The translations under genes and the position numbers were made by a program. A DNA stretch of 64,000 nt from JAIVJG01 sp964236735 (GTDB lineage Bacteria > Acidobacteriota > Blastocatellia > Pyrinomonadales > Pyrinomonadaceae). The DNA is taken from assembly GCA_964236735.1 (NCBI GenBank), contig CAXSFM010000022.1, positions 1-64,000 on the forward strand, given 5' to 3'. Below the pieces are notes generated by a model. The model was not told the DNA's origin and searched no databases. It saw only the letters and a program-made list of their open reading frames with translations. Shown one piece after another: positions 1 to 7,616 of this stretch (position 1 is the first letter of the stretch; every line of letters begins with the position of its first letter).

Positions 1-47
1 CGAACGAGGTATTCTTCAAACTACCACTCGTTGCACTTACAAGTTGA

Positions 48-638
48 ATTCAAGACTTAAGATATAACTTCGACCTGCGCCAAAATGATGGCGGTGCACA
101 GATTACGATAATTAGAGACCCAAGCATAACTAGCTGTGGACGCACCACCGGGCCTCCTGGCGGCCCATATGTCATACATTTACCAGCTAGTGCTGATCTA
201 CGCTCGCTTGAGGCATTGACTAATACGATAGAGCATGAACTTGGTCATGTTTATGGCCTTGCACATCCAGATTCAAATTCTCCTTGCCCTGACGGTAAGA
301 GTATTATGGCGAACAATCCCGGCAAGGTAGTTAACGGCAAATATGATCCGTGTGGTGCAACCAGTAGAACTCTTACGGCGAAGGATGTGCAAACGGCTAA
401 TACTGCAACCTCCACTCCCGACGGTGCGCCGCCAGGAGCTTGCAGCAATCATTGGCCGTTTGCGCCTGTGCTGGGTCTTCCTCCAACTGATGATTACTCC
501 CAACCAGCACCGTACACTCCGACGACATGTTATTACTATTGGAATGCCGTTGACTTTTACAGTTGTCCATACGGCGGGATAGATGGATGCCATTTTCTAG
601 GCACTGTTTACTATCTCGACCAAGTGGTGTGTTTTTAA
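48..638 (+). CDS. Metzincin-type zinc metalloprotease remnant, 5' end broken or outside view
   Basis: The frame is open from base 48 to the stop at 636-638. It contains HELGHVYGLAH, the HExxHxxGxxH zinc site of metzincins (matrixin-like), followed by SIM, a plausible Met-turn. The usual catalytic Glu is present. The only start-like codon near the motif is TTG at 216, but the residues encoded upstream (48-215) look like real protein (an ITI strand, a Cys and a GGPYVIHLP stretch), so the gene almost certainly begins earlier. A TGA at 45-47 blocks the frame, while frame 2 is open until 67. A frameshift near 45-66, or a start lost at the window edge, is therefore likely. The C-terminal ~70 residues are Cys-, Pro- and Tyr-rich, suggesting an extracellular protein. 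AT-rich relative to the rest of the window. Peptidase activity is inferred from the motif only. Confidence 0.6.
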   Translation: MQDLRYNFDLRQNDGGAQITIIRDPSITSCGRTTGPPGGPYVIHLPASADLRSLEALTNTIEHELGHVYGLAHPDSNSPCPDGKSIMANNPGKVVNGKYDPCGATSRTLTAKDVQTANTATSTPDGAPPGACSNHWPFAPVLGLPPTDDYSQPAPYTPTTCYYYWNAVDFYSCPYGGIDGCHFLGTVYYLDQVVCF

Positions 639-673
639 CCAATGAGTCAAGTTAACTGCTGGAGGTCTAATCA

Positions 674-1408
674 ATGCTTAAGCGCACTTCTGTGAAATTC
701 GGATTATTGATTATGATAGCTTTATTAGGAGCGGGCTTACTGCTGGCAAGTTCCCGTATGGTAAGACGCACCGGAATTGTTTTGCAGAGTGCAAGAGCCA
801 AAGATGTAACGTCTCTCAAGGATAATCTGACCTCAAAGGATATTGAGGCTGCAGACACACGTCCTCTTAAGGAGAGAGCCAGACAATCAGGCAAGTTTAT
901 CGCTAATAAGGAACCGAGCGACACATCAACATATGTTGATCTGGCGACCCTTGCCAATCAGAGTAATTCCATAGTCATAGGCACTCCTCAACAGAATGTC
1001 TGCAACGTATCTTCCGATGGTCGTGACATTACAATTGATTATCAGGTAAATCTGAAGTATGTGTATAAAGGAACTCAAAGGGAGGGTGACACGATTACCG
1101 TGAGCATACCCGGAGGGATTGCTAAATTCCCGGATGGTACGTCGGCTGAGATCAGGACTCCATGGTTTAGGAAAATGTCCCAAGGAGCGACCTACCTTCT
1201 ATTTTTGAATAGAGTTGCCGGTAGTAGTTCTTTCAAAACAACTGGTGAAGCTAAAGGTGTGTTTGAAATCCCCACTGATAGTGATAACAGGAACATTCGG
1301 ATTCATACAGGTATTTCGGAAGACCCCATACACAAGTATCAGAACATGAATGTAATAGAGTTCCTAAAAGAGATTCGGAAGGCCGTTAAAAAAGCTTCTA
1401 AGGGTTAA
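674..1408 (+). CDS. Secreted or membrane-anchored protein of unknown function
   Basis: 244 residues. The start is set by CTGGAGG at 659-665, nine bases before ATG 674. Residues 8-27 form one hydrophobic segment after a positively charged N-terminus, so it is either a signal peptide or a membrane anchor (no clear lipobox). The mature part has an alternating beta pattern: VDLATLANQSNSIVIGTP, then a region with TIDYQVNLKYVYKG and GDTITVSIPGG, then YLLFLNR, and ends in a Lys-rich helix. I do not recognise a named family. The gene follows the metalloprotease remnant by 35 bases in the same orientation, and both share an AT-rich codon style unlike the genes after 1500, so they may have been acquired together. 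Confidence 0.7.
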   Translation: MLKRTSVKFGLLIMIALLGAGLLLASSRMVRRTGIVLQSARAKDVTSLKDNLTSKDIEAADTRPLKERARQSGKFIANKEPSDTSTYVDLATLANQSNSIVIGTPQQNVCNVSSDGRDITIDYQVNLKYVYKGTQREGDTITVSIPGGIAKFPDGTSAEIRTPWFRKMSQGATYLLFLNRVAGSSSFKTTGEAKGVFEIPTDSDNRNIRIHTGISEDPIHKYQNMNVIEFLKEIRKAVKKASKG

Positions 1409-1515
1409 CCTCTGTTTGTATTTTCCAAAGAGAAATTAAAGCCCGGATTCTCGATTCTTATGCCAAATCTCGTCCCTTGTCCCCGCGAATCACAATAGAA
1501 GATGGAGGTCGTCGC

Positions 1516-1998
1516 ATGACGGACATAGCCGGACATTTCATCAACGAGTCGCGTAAATATTTGAGCGAAGTTTATTTGAAGAAACTCACGCGCTGCCTCG
1601 ATATGTTGACGGATGAAGACGTGTGGTGGCGCGCGGGCGAAGAATCGAACAGCATCGGCAATCTGCTGCTCCATCTCGACGGCAGCACGCGGATGTGGAT
1701 TGTGAGCGGCGTAGGTGGCGCGCCGAATAAGCGCGAGCGTCAACAGGAATTCGACGAGCGCGCGTTAATTCCACGCGTTGCGTTGATCGCCAAACTGACG
1801 GCCACGCTTAAAGAAGTTGACGCGGTGTTGGCGAGCGTTGATGAAAGTGAATTGATGCGACTGCGTGAGATTAGAGGACACGACTACACCGCGCTCGAAG
1901 CCATCTTTCACGCCGTCGAACATTTCGCCATGCACGCCGGTCAAATTATGTTGCTGACGAAGATGCGCGCGGGCAGAGACTTGAAGTTATCAAACTGA
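1516..1998 (+). CDS. DinB-like four-helix protein (DUF1572 type)
   Basis: 160 residues from ATG 1516, which has GGAGG at 1504-1508; a TTG at 1477 in the same frame lacks a ribosome site. The protein is all-helical with the DinB/YfiT-like layout: an N-terminal helix (FINESRKYLSEVYLKKL), WWR, then NLLLHLDGSTRMWI containing the first His, and a late helix FHAVEHFAMHAGQIMLLTK whose His residues (HAVEH..MHAGQ) would complete the metal site. Such proteins are putative metal-dependent, often thiol-linked, transferases; the substrate here is unknown. It stands alone, convergent with the next gene across a shared terminator hairpin. Confidence 0.8.
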   Translation: MTDIAGHFINESRKYLSEVYLKKLTRCLDMLTDEDVWWRAGEESNSIGNLLLHLDGSTRMWIVSGVGGAPNKRERQQEFDERALIPRVALIAKLTATLKEVDAVLASVDESELMRLREIRGHDYTALEAIFHAVEHFAMHAGQIMLLTKMRAGRDLKLSN

Positions 1999-2031
1999 AA
2001 AGTTGGTCTGTCTTAGTGTGGATGCAGAAAT

Positions 2032-2069
2032 CAGAAAGGCGTGGACAAGATTGTCTCACGCCTTTTCTG
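2032..2069. terminator. Bidirectional intrinsic terminator
   Basis: Arms CAGAAAGGCGTG and CACGCCTTTTCTG pair around a short loop, with A-rich left and T-rich right flanks, so it can stop transcription from both sides. It separates the converging DinB-like gene and the minus-strand gene, whose TGA (2056-2058) lies inside the hairpin. Confidence 0.7.
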
Positions 2070-2649
2070 TGGCAGGCTCATCCGGCGGGAAACGCTTTTG
2101 AAAATCTGCGGAGCGCAAGCGCAAGTGCAGCCAGTCCTCGAAAATTTCCGGCTGACGCAGCCAGACCGTGAACCATTCGGCGATCTCTTCTTTCTCCGCG
2201 CGCTTGCGCTCCGCCACCTTCGGGTTACGCGTGATCATCTGCGCGCGCTGCTTGCCTTTGAGCACCTTTTCTTCAACGCGCCGCAAGCCTTCTTTATCCT
2301 TCGTGCGACGAAATTGCTGACGTAAATTGTCGAGACGCTTGATGGAATGCGCGGCCTCCTCGAAGCTGGAAAACTTCAGCACGTTGCGAAACATCGCCTC
2401 GTAAGGGTCTGCCGTGCGACGGCGCGCGTCCATCTCCAAGACTTCGGCATGTCGCAACTCCGCGCCCTCGTCGGCCAGCATTCGCGCGACGCTCGCGGGA
2501 GTCTCCAACGCGCCTTCGCCGTATCGCTCGCGCACCGCGTCGAAAATCGCTTCCAACTCTTTCGCGCCGACCGTCTCGCAATCAAGGTATTCCCACACCT
2601 CGATCATCAAATCCCGCTTCGTGCGCGCCTGCCAATCGGTTTTTTTCAT
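2056..2649 (-). CDS. Conserved-looking helical protein of unknown function
   Basis: 197 residues from ATG 2649 (MKKTDWQAR); an upstream TTG at 2670 is less likely. GAAGG lies almost against the ATG, so initiation may be weak. The sequence is highly charged and predicted helical. One stretch (SFEEAAHSIKRLDNLRQQF then a Lys/Arg-rich run with KGKQRAQMI) could form a coiled coil. There is no signal peptide, membrane segment, or catalytic motif that I recognise. Third-position GC and the intact length support a real gene. It is flanked by a terminator hairpin at its 3' end and a repeat hairpin at its 5' end, so it is probably a single transcription unit. Confidence 0.65.
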   Translation of the reverse strand: MKKTDWQARTKRDLMIEVWEYLDCETVGAKELEAIFDAVRERYGEGALETPASVARMLADEGAELRHAEVLEMDARRRTADPYEAMFRNVLKFSSFEEAAHSIKRLDNLRQQFRRTKDKEGLRRVEEKVLKGKQRAQMITRNPKVAERKRAEKEEIAEWFTVWLRQPEIFEDWLHLRLRSADFQKRFPPDEPATEKA

Positions 2650-2694
2650 ACCTTCAGGAGAGTATAGCAACTGGCGATTGAATGTGACCTCTTA

Positions 2695-2768
2695 TCAGTA
2701 CCGCGAGCGGTAGCGAGCGGGTGCGGCATACCATAGCTCGACCCGCTCGCTATCGCTCGCGGTACTGA
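2695..2768. repeat. REP-like inverted repeat, copy 1
   Basis: Left arm 2695-2722 begins TCAGTACCGCGAGCGG; right arm 2741-2768 is its complement with one G-U wobble. The 28-base stem surrounds an 18-base loop containing TACCA. A second copy with the same arms is at 20354-20425. Intergenic, upstream of recQ. Confidence 0.85.
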
Positions 2769-2810
2769 CAGGAGACGCTGCTCCGAACAGGCGAACACCT
2801 TAGACGTTTT

Positions 2811-2856
2811 TCCTCTTACTCATCACTCGTCACTCGTCACTGCTTTTGTGTACAAT
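2811..2856 (+). promoter_or_regulatory. Solo repeat arm and possible -10 box upstream of recQ
   Basis: 2811-2846 reads as a run of TCACTCGTCACTCG words ending in GCTTTT, matching the right arm of the intergenic hairpins elsewhere but without a matching left arm. Immediately after it, TACAAT at 2851-2856 is a fair -10 element preceded by TGTG (extended -10 style). No good -35 box is seen. The transcript would start near 2863, 25 bases before recQ. Confidence 0.4.
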
Positions 2857-2887
2857 CATCTCTCCCGTTTGAGTCCCGCGAAACGCC

Positions 2888-5581
2888 ATGACTTCACACA
2901 CAGACCGAGCACACGCCGCACTCCAAGAACACTTCGGCTTCAATGAGTTTCGCGAAGGCCAGCGCGAAGTGATCGAGGCGATTCTCGAAGGCCACGACAC
3001 CGTCGTCGTGATGCCGACGGGCGGCGGAAAATCTCTCTGCTTCCAACTTCCCGCCTTGATGAAAGACGGCGTGACCGTCGTCGTCTCGCCGCTCATCGCT
3101 TTGATGAAAGATCAAGTTGATGCGCTCCACGCGCGCGGACTGCCCGCCACTTTCATCAACAGCAGCGTTGATTTCGAGGAACAAAAAGCGCGCATCGCGG
3201 GCGTGCGGCGCGGCGAGTTCAAACTGCTCTACGTCGCGCCCGAACGCTTTCGCAGCGCGCACTTCGTCGAGACTTTGAAGAACGCGCGTATCTCTCTCTT
3301 CGCCGTTGACGAAGCGCACTGCATCTCTTCGTGGGGGCATGATTTTCGCCCAGACTATTTGCGCCTTAAAACTTTCCTTGAGGAAATTGGCCGTCCACAG
3401 ATCGTCGCGCTGACGGCCACCGCCACGCCCCACGTCCGCGAAGACATCATCGAGCAATTAAATTTACGCGAGCCGCGAGCCTTCGTGAGCGGCTTTGATC
3501 GCCCGAATCTTTCGCTCTACGTAGCGCACACCTCGCGCGACCGGGAGAAGATCGCGCGCATACGCCAACTTGCAGACGAATACAAAGGGCAGTCCGGCAT
3601 CATCTACACTTCCACACGCAAGTCAGTCGAGCAGGTGACGCAACGCCTGCGCGAGGCGAAGTTGAACGTCGTCGGCTATCACGCCGGGATGGACGACGAG
3701 ACGCGCGCGCGCGCGCAGGATGATTTCATGTCCGGTCGCGCGCAGATGATCGTCGCCACGAACGCTTTCGGCATGGGCATAGACAAAGCCGACATCCGCT
3801 TCGTCGCGCACTATCACCTGCCCGGCTCGATTGAGGCTTACTATCAGGAGATCGGGCGCGCGGGACGCGACGGGCAGCACGCAACCTGCGTGCTGCTCTT
3901 CAACTATGCCGACAAGCGGACGCAGGACTATTTCATCGAAGGCTCTTATCCGCCGCCGGAACTCATCGCAAATGTTTACAAGGCGCTCGTCGGCACAGGC
4001 CAGCAACGCATCGAGCTTTCGACACGAGAGATCGCCGCGCGCGCCTCCGTCCGCAATGAGATGGCCGTCCAGTCTGCGCTCATCACGCTGGAAAAAGCCG
4101 GCCACATCGAGCGCGGCGCGGCGGGCGAAAATCGCGCGTCCGTCAAGTTGTTGATGTCGTCTGCGGCGGCGCGTGAAAGCGTCAACGCACGACGCAGCGC
4201 GGGGATGAAACAGACGCTCTTCGGATTGCTCGGCGGCCACGATCTCAACGAGCGGCGCGAGACGGAGTTAGACGTGTCGGAGTTAGCCGCGACGCTCGGC
4301 ATGGATTTATCCGCGATGCGCCGTGCGCTCTCGTCGCTCGCAGAGGCGGGCATCATCAGTTACCAGACGGCGCGACGCACGCGCGGCGTCGTGCTGCTCG
4401 ATGAAACTCCCGTCCAGCGTCTCCGCATCCGGCCTGAAGATTTAGCGCGCCGCGCCGCACTCGAACAACGCAAGCTGCGCGAGGTAATTTCTTTCTGCTA
4501 CGCGGAGACTTGCTATCGCGCCTTCATCCTCGATTATTTCGGTGACCACACGCACGCCGCGAATTGCGGGACGTGCGGCGTCTGCCTGCCGCAGGGCAAG
4601 AGCGCAGGCTCGCGCGCTTTCAACGACGAGAAGACTGCGCCGCTCGATCCGCCGACGAAGCTCGACCGCTTTCGCATGAAGCATGTCCCCGTCGCGCTCG
4701 ACCTCGAAGAGGAACTCGACGTGCAGTCGCGCAGGCGTCACCGGCGTGAAGTGGCGGAAGACTTCGCACGCGGCGACGACGACGCTTTCGGAGCGCATGA
4801 CGATGGCGACGCGACTTTCGGCATCACCGAAACGCGCGATTTGTCGGATGAAGAGATGCTGCGCGTGCGGAAGGTTCTCGCGTGTACGGCGCGGATGGGC
4901 GGGCGTTTCGGGAAGGGTTTGCTGGCCGCAACTCTGCGCGGCTCGCGCTCGGCGAAAATTACACAGGCGGGACTCGAAAAGCTCTCGACTTACGGAATCT
5001 TGCGCGACATGACGCAGGATGAAATCGTGGCTTATGTTGACGCGCTCGTCGCCGCCGGATGCCTCTCCGTCACGCCGGGCACGTATCCGACCATCTCGCT
5101 CACGCCGGCGGGCGGCGAAGTGATGCGCGAGCGCGCCGTCGTCAAACTCGCGCTGCCTTCATCATGGGAGTCGAGCGACGCGCAACGACGCTCCTCCGCG
5201 TCAAACTCTCGCACACGCGCGTCGTCTTCTTCACTGTCGGGCGGAAGCGCGCAGCCGGGTTCGAGCACGATTGATGAGACCTACGCGCTTTATGAAAGTG
5301 GATTAACGATTGCGGAGATGAGCCGGCAACGCGGCCTCACGGAAATGACCATCGAAAAACATCTCGCCGACTGCATCCTCGAAGGTCGCAGTCTTGATGT
5401 TTCGCGATTTGTCTCAGACGAAGACCGCGCGCTCATCGAAGTCGCCGTCGAGCAACTCGGCACCGAACGCCTCCGACCCCTGCGCGACGCGCTGCCGCCA
5501 CACGTCACTTACGGCATGATTCGTTTCGTCATCGCGGAGATGCAGCACGCGGCCTTGAAAGCCGGCGACGCGGATGATTGA
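2888..5581 (+). CDS. recQ: RecQ-family ATP-dependent DNA helicase, long form
   Basis: 897 residues. The helicase core at 1-345 has Walker A PTGGGKS (43-49), DEAH (141-144), the RecQ aromatic-rich loop SSWGHDFRPDY after it, and motif VI QEIGRAGRDG (320-329). It unwinds DNA 3'-5' in repair and fork restart. Residues ~350-530 are an insert of two winged-helix-like units, which pushes the zinc site (C542, C560, C563, C566) far from its E. coli position near 380-403. The RQC winged helix follows at ~660-750. No HRDC domain is seen; instead a C-terminal helix-turn-helix unit (TIAEMSRQRGLTEMTIEKHL, near 810) resembles the HTH_40 domain of some RecQ proteins. A Ser/Arg-rich linker precedes it. ATG 2888 has no strong ribosome site. 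Single-gene unit. Confidence 0.95.
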   Translation: MTSHTDRAHAALQEHFGFNEFREGQREVIEAILEGHDTVVVMPTGGGKSLCFQLPALMKDGVTVVVSPLIALMKDQVDALHARGLPATFINSSVDFEEQKARIAGVRRGEFKLLYVAPERFRSAHFVETLKNARISLFAVDEAHCISSWGHDFRPDYLRLKTFLEEIGRPQIVALTATATPHVREDIIEQLNLREPRAFVSGFDRPNLSLYVAHTSRDREKIARIRQLADEYKGQSGIIYTSTRKSVEQVTQRLREAKLNVVGYHAGMDDETRARAQDDFMSGRAQMIVATNAFGMGIDKADIRFVAHYHLPGSIEAYYQEIGRAGRDGQHATCVLLFNYADKRTQDYFIEGSYPPPELIANVYKALVGTGQQRIELSTREIAARASVRNEMAVQSALITLEKAGHIERGAAGENRASVKLLMSSAAARESVNARRSAGMKQTLFGLLGGHDLNERRETELDVSELAATLGMDLSAMRRALSSLAEAGIISYQTARRTRGVVLLDETPVQRLRIRPEDLARRAALEQRKLREVISFCYAETCYRAFILDYFGDHTHAANCGTCGVCLPQGKSAGSRAFNDEKTAPLDPPTKLDRFRMKHVPVALDLEEELDVQSRRRHRREVAEDFARGDDDAFGAHDDGDATFGITETRDLSDEEMLRVRKVLACTARMGGRFGKGLLAATLRGSRSAKITQAGLEKLSTYGILRDMTQDEIVAYVDALVAAGCLSVTPGTYPTISLTPAGGEVMRERAVVKLALPSSWESSDAQRRSSASNSRTRASSSSLSGGSAQPGSSTIDETYALYESGLTIAEMSRQRGLTEMTIEKHLADCILEGRSLDVSRFVSDEDRALIEVAVEQLGTERLRPLRDALPPHVTYGMIRFVIAEMQHAALKAGDADD

Positions 5582-5609
5582 GGGCATCGCTTAACCGCAG
5601 GGCGGCGAG

Positions 5610-5861
5610 TTAGTCGGGACAGTCGAAGTCTTCGGCGAAGTTGTAGGTTTTTCCCGTGTCGCGCAAATCCGTCAGCTTCCACTCGACCCCGCCGCCGATC
5701 CACGGCACGATGCGCCCATCCTTCGTCGTCTCGTAATTCGGCGGATTCGCCGCGCCGCCCTTGCACGTATAAAGAAAGAAACGCCCTTCGCCTGCTCCGA
5801 ACAGCGCATAAGCTTTACCGTCCGGTAAAGTGTAAATTCCATTTCTTCTGAGTTTAATCAT
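5610..5861 (-). CDS. Small hypothetical protein
   Basis: 83 residues. It starts with MIKLRRNGIYTLPDGK, followed by an aromatic beta-rich stretch (RFFLYTCKGG) and ends EDFDCPD. Composition is balanced and the beginning reads like a genuine small cytoplasmic protein, but I do not recognise the family. It converges on recQ with a 28-base gap and no visible terminator. The opposite-strand frames here are poorer. Confidence 0.55.
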   Translation of the reverse strand: MIKLRRNGIYTLPDGKAYALFGAGEGRFFLYTCKGGAANPPNYETTKDGRIVPWIGGGVEWKLTDLRDTGKTYNFAEDFDCPD

Positions 5862-6061
5862 ACTGTAAGAGGCGAGGTCTTAAATTTATGATCGATGAAA
5901 TTGTACGAAGAAGCTGCGAGTGTTGAGACATCATTGTACGCTCTTATCAATATCCGTCAAATGAACTTTTCACTTGTCCGCATTGAAGAAGCGCGCTTGA
6001 CGCTGAACGCCGCGAGTCTCATCATCTTTCGACAGCGAATCAAAAACCGTAAGGAGAAGAT

Positions 6062-6268
6062 GTGACTCGTAACCCAAATACCGATCCGCCGCAGCCGTCC
6101 GACCAACCGGAAATGCCTCCGACGCAGCCGCACGATCCCGCGCAGCCTGAGACGCCGCCGCTCCCGCCGGACGCGGAGCCTTCGCCACGCGCGCCCGTGC
6201 AGGAACCCGACGCCGCGCCGACGCCCGCCGGAGACCCGCCGCCGGCAGAGCCGGTTCGTCTCGTTTAG
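6062..6268 (+). CDS. Short proline-rich protein, unknown
   Basis: 68 residues from GTG 6062, supported by AAGGAGA at 6051-6057 (four bases spacing). Roughly a third of residues are Pro, with Glu, Asp, Ala and Thr, so it is probably disordered. No signal peptide or cysteine. A 72-residue frame exists on the other strand (5970-6188) but has no better support. Real status is uncertain; the ribosome site is the main argument. Confidence 0.4.
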   Translation: MTRNPNTDPPQPSDQPEMPPTQPHDPAQPETPPLPPDAEPSPRAPVQEPDAAPTPAGDPPPAEPVRLV

Positions 6269-6286
6269 TGTTCAGGGTTATGCCTT

Positions 6287-6323
6287 CAGGTGTGATGTCT
6301 TTAATATCAACACATCACGCCTG
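6287..6323. repeat. Inverted repeat between proline-rich ORF and hydrolase
   Basis: CAGGTGTGATGT (6287-6298) pairs with ACATCACGCCTG (6312-6323) with one wobble. No T-tract follows, so it is not a clear terminator. The arm resembles the TGATG-word hairpins found elsewhere. Confidence 0.5.
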
Positions 6324-6367
6324 TAAGCGTATCTCTGAACTGCTCGCTTGTTTTTGTGCATAGCCTC

Positions 6368-6396
6368 TTCAACACTCATCACACATCATTTATAAT
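6368..6396 (+). promoter_or_regulatory. Promoter giving a near-leaderless transcript
   Basis: TTCAAC (6368-6373), 17 bases, then perfect TATAAT (6391-6396). Transcription would begin at about 6403-6405, at the ATG of the hydrolase (6405), which has no Shine-Dalgarno. The gene is therefore probably translated from a leaderless mRNA. Confidence 0.6.
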
Positions 6397-6404
6397 TTTC
6401 CGCG

Positions 6405-7529
6405 ATGAACTCGCTCACAGAAACCGCGCGCACAAAACACGCGCCAGCCGCACCAGCATTGCCGTTGCAAACGGTTGACGCGCGCACCTTGCGTGAGATC
6501 GCGCAGAAGTTAGAGTCGCACGCTTTCCACCCGCATCCGCTGTTCCGCAACAACCACGCGCAGACGCTGGTCGCGCACAAGTGGCCGCGCCGCCGTCGCC
6601 TGCGTGAAGAAATTCGCACGGACGAGCCGCGCCTGTTCGAGGTCGAAAAAAACGTCCGCCTGCTCGCACATTGTCGCTGGCAACAAGAGCGTCACGCGCG
6701 GCACACCGTCGTCCTCGTTCACGGACTCGAAGGCTCGACTTCGTCCGTCTATATGATGGGCACGGCGCACAAGGCTTTTCGCGCGGGCTTCAACGTCGTC
6801 GGCCTCAACATGCGTAACTGCGGAGGGACGGAGCATCTCGCGCACACGCTCTATCACAGCGGGATGAGCGGGGACGTGCACGCCGTCGTGCGCGAACTCA
6901 TCGAACACGACGAATTGCCGTCCGTCCTCGTCGCGGGCTTTTCGATGGGCGGCAATATCGTTCTCAAATTCGCGGGCGAGTTGGGCGACGACGCGCCGCG
7001 CGAACTGCTCGGCGTCTGCGCCATCTCGCCTTCGCTCGATTTGAGCGCGTGCGCCGACGCCATCGAGCGACGCACGAATCGTCTCTATCAACGCGCCTTC
7101 GTTCACAGCCTCCGCGAGCGCATCCGCGGCAAGCAGAAACTCCACCCGGACATCTACGACACGAGCCGCCTGCACACGATTCGCACCGTGCGCGACTTCG
7201 ATAATCTCTACACAGCCGTCCACGGCGGATTCAAGGATGCCGACGATTACTATGACCGCGTCAGCGCGTTGCGCTTCATTCCGCGCATCAGCGTGCCGAC
7301 GCTTATCATCCACGCGCAGGACGATCCGATTATTCCCTTCTCTTCTTTCCGCGACCCGGCGCTCGTTGATAACCCGAACGTGATTCTGCTCGCACCCGCG
7401 CACGGCGGGCACGTCGGATTCCTCGCCGACAACGCGGGCGTCGAAGACCGCTTCTGGATGGAGAATCGCATCGTCGAATTCTTCAGCCTCATCAGCGGTG
7501 GAGAGCGCGCGGGCGAGAATGTAGAATGA
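6405..7529 (+). CDS. Alpha/beta-hydrolase, YheT/EMB8 type
   Basis: 374 residues. The N-terminal ~100 residues carry FRNNHAQTL, the hallmark preceding the fold in the YheT/EMB8 group (COG0429). Oxyanion HG is at 106-107, the nucleophile elbow GFSMGG with Ser180, the acid Asp306 or 307 in HAQDDPI, and the base His near 333-336 in AHGGHVGF, so the triad looks intact. No signal peptide. Family members are esterase-like with uncertain natural substrates. The ATG sits at the expected transcription start (see the promoter entry). Nothing around it suggests a pathway. Confidence 0.9.
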   Translation: MNSLTETARTKHAPAAPALPLQTVDARTLREIAQKLESHAFHPHPLFRNNHAQTLVAHKWPRRRRLREEIRTDEPRLFEVEKNVRLLAHCRWQQERHARHTVVLVHGLEGSTSSVYMMGTAHKAFRAGFNVVGLNMRNCGGTEHLAHTLYHSGMSGDVHAVVRELIEHDELPSVLVAGFSMGGNIVLKFAGELGDDAPRELLGVCAISPSLDLSACADAIERRTNRLYQRAFVHSLRERIRGKQKLHPDIYDTSRLHTIRTVRDFDNLYTAVHGGFKDADDYYDRVSALRFIPRISVPTLIIHAQDDPIIPFSSFRDPALVDNPNVILLAPAHGGHVGFLADNAGVEDRFWMENRIVEFFSLISGGERAGENVE

Positions 7530-7616
7530 AGCCTGTCAGCCGGAAGACGCCACGATAAGTTTTATTCAACGGATAATTTTTAGGTTCGATCCACAGGTGA
7601 CAGGCGCGGGACAACG

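Noticed and set aside
5970..6188. 72-codon minus-strand frame overlapping the proline-rich ORF
   Set aside because: No ribosome site; composition is the reverse-complement shadow of Pro codons (Gly/Ala/Arg-rich).
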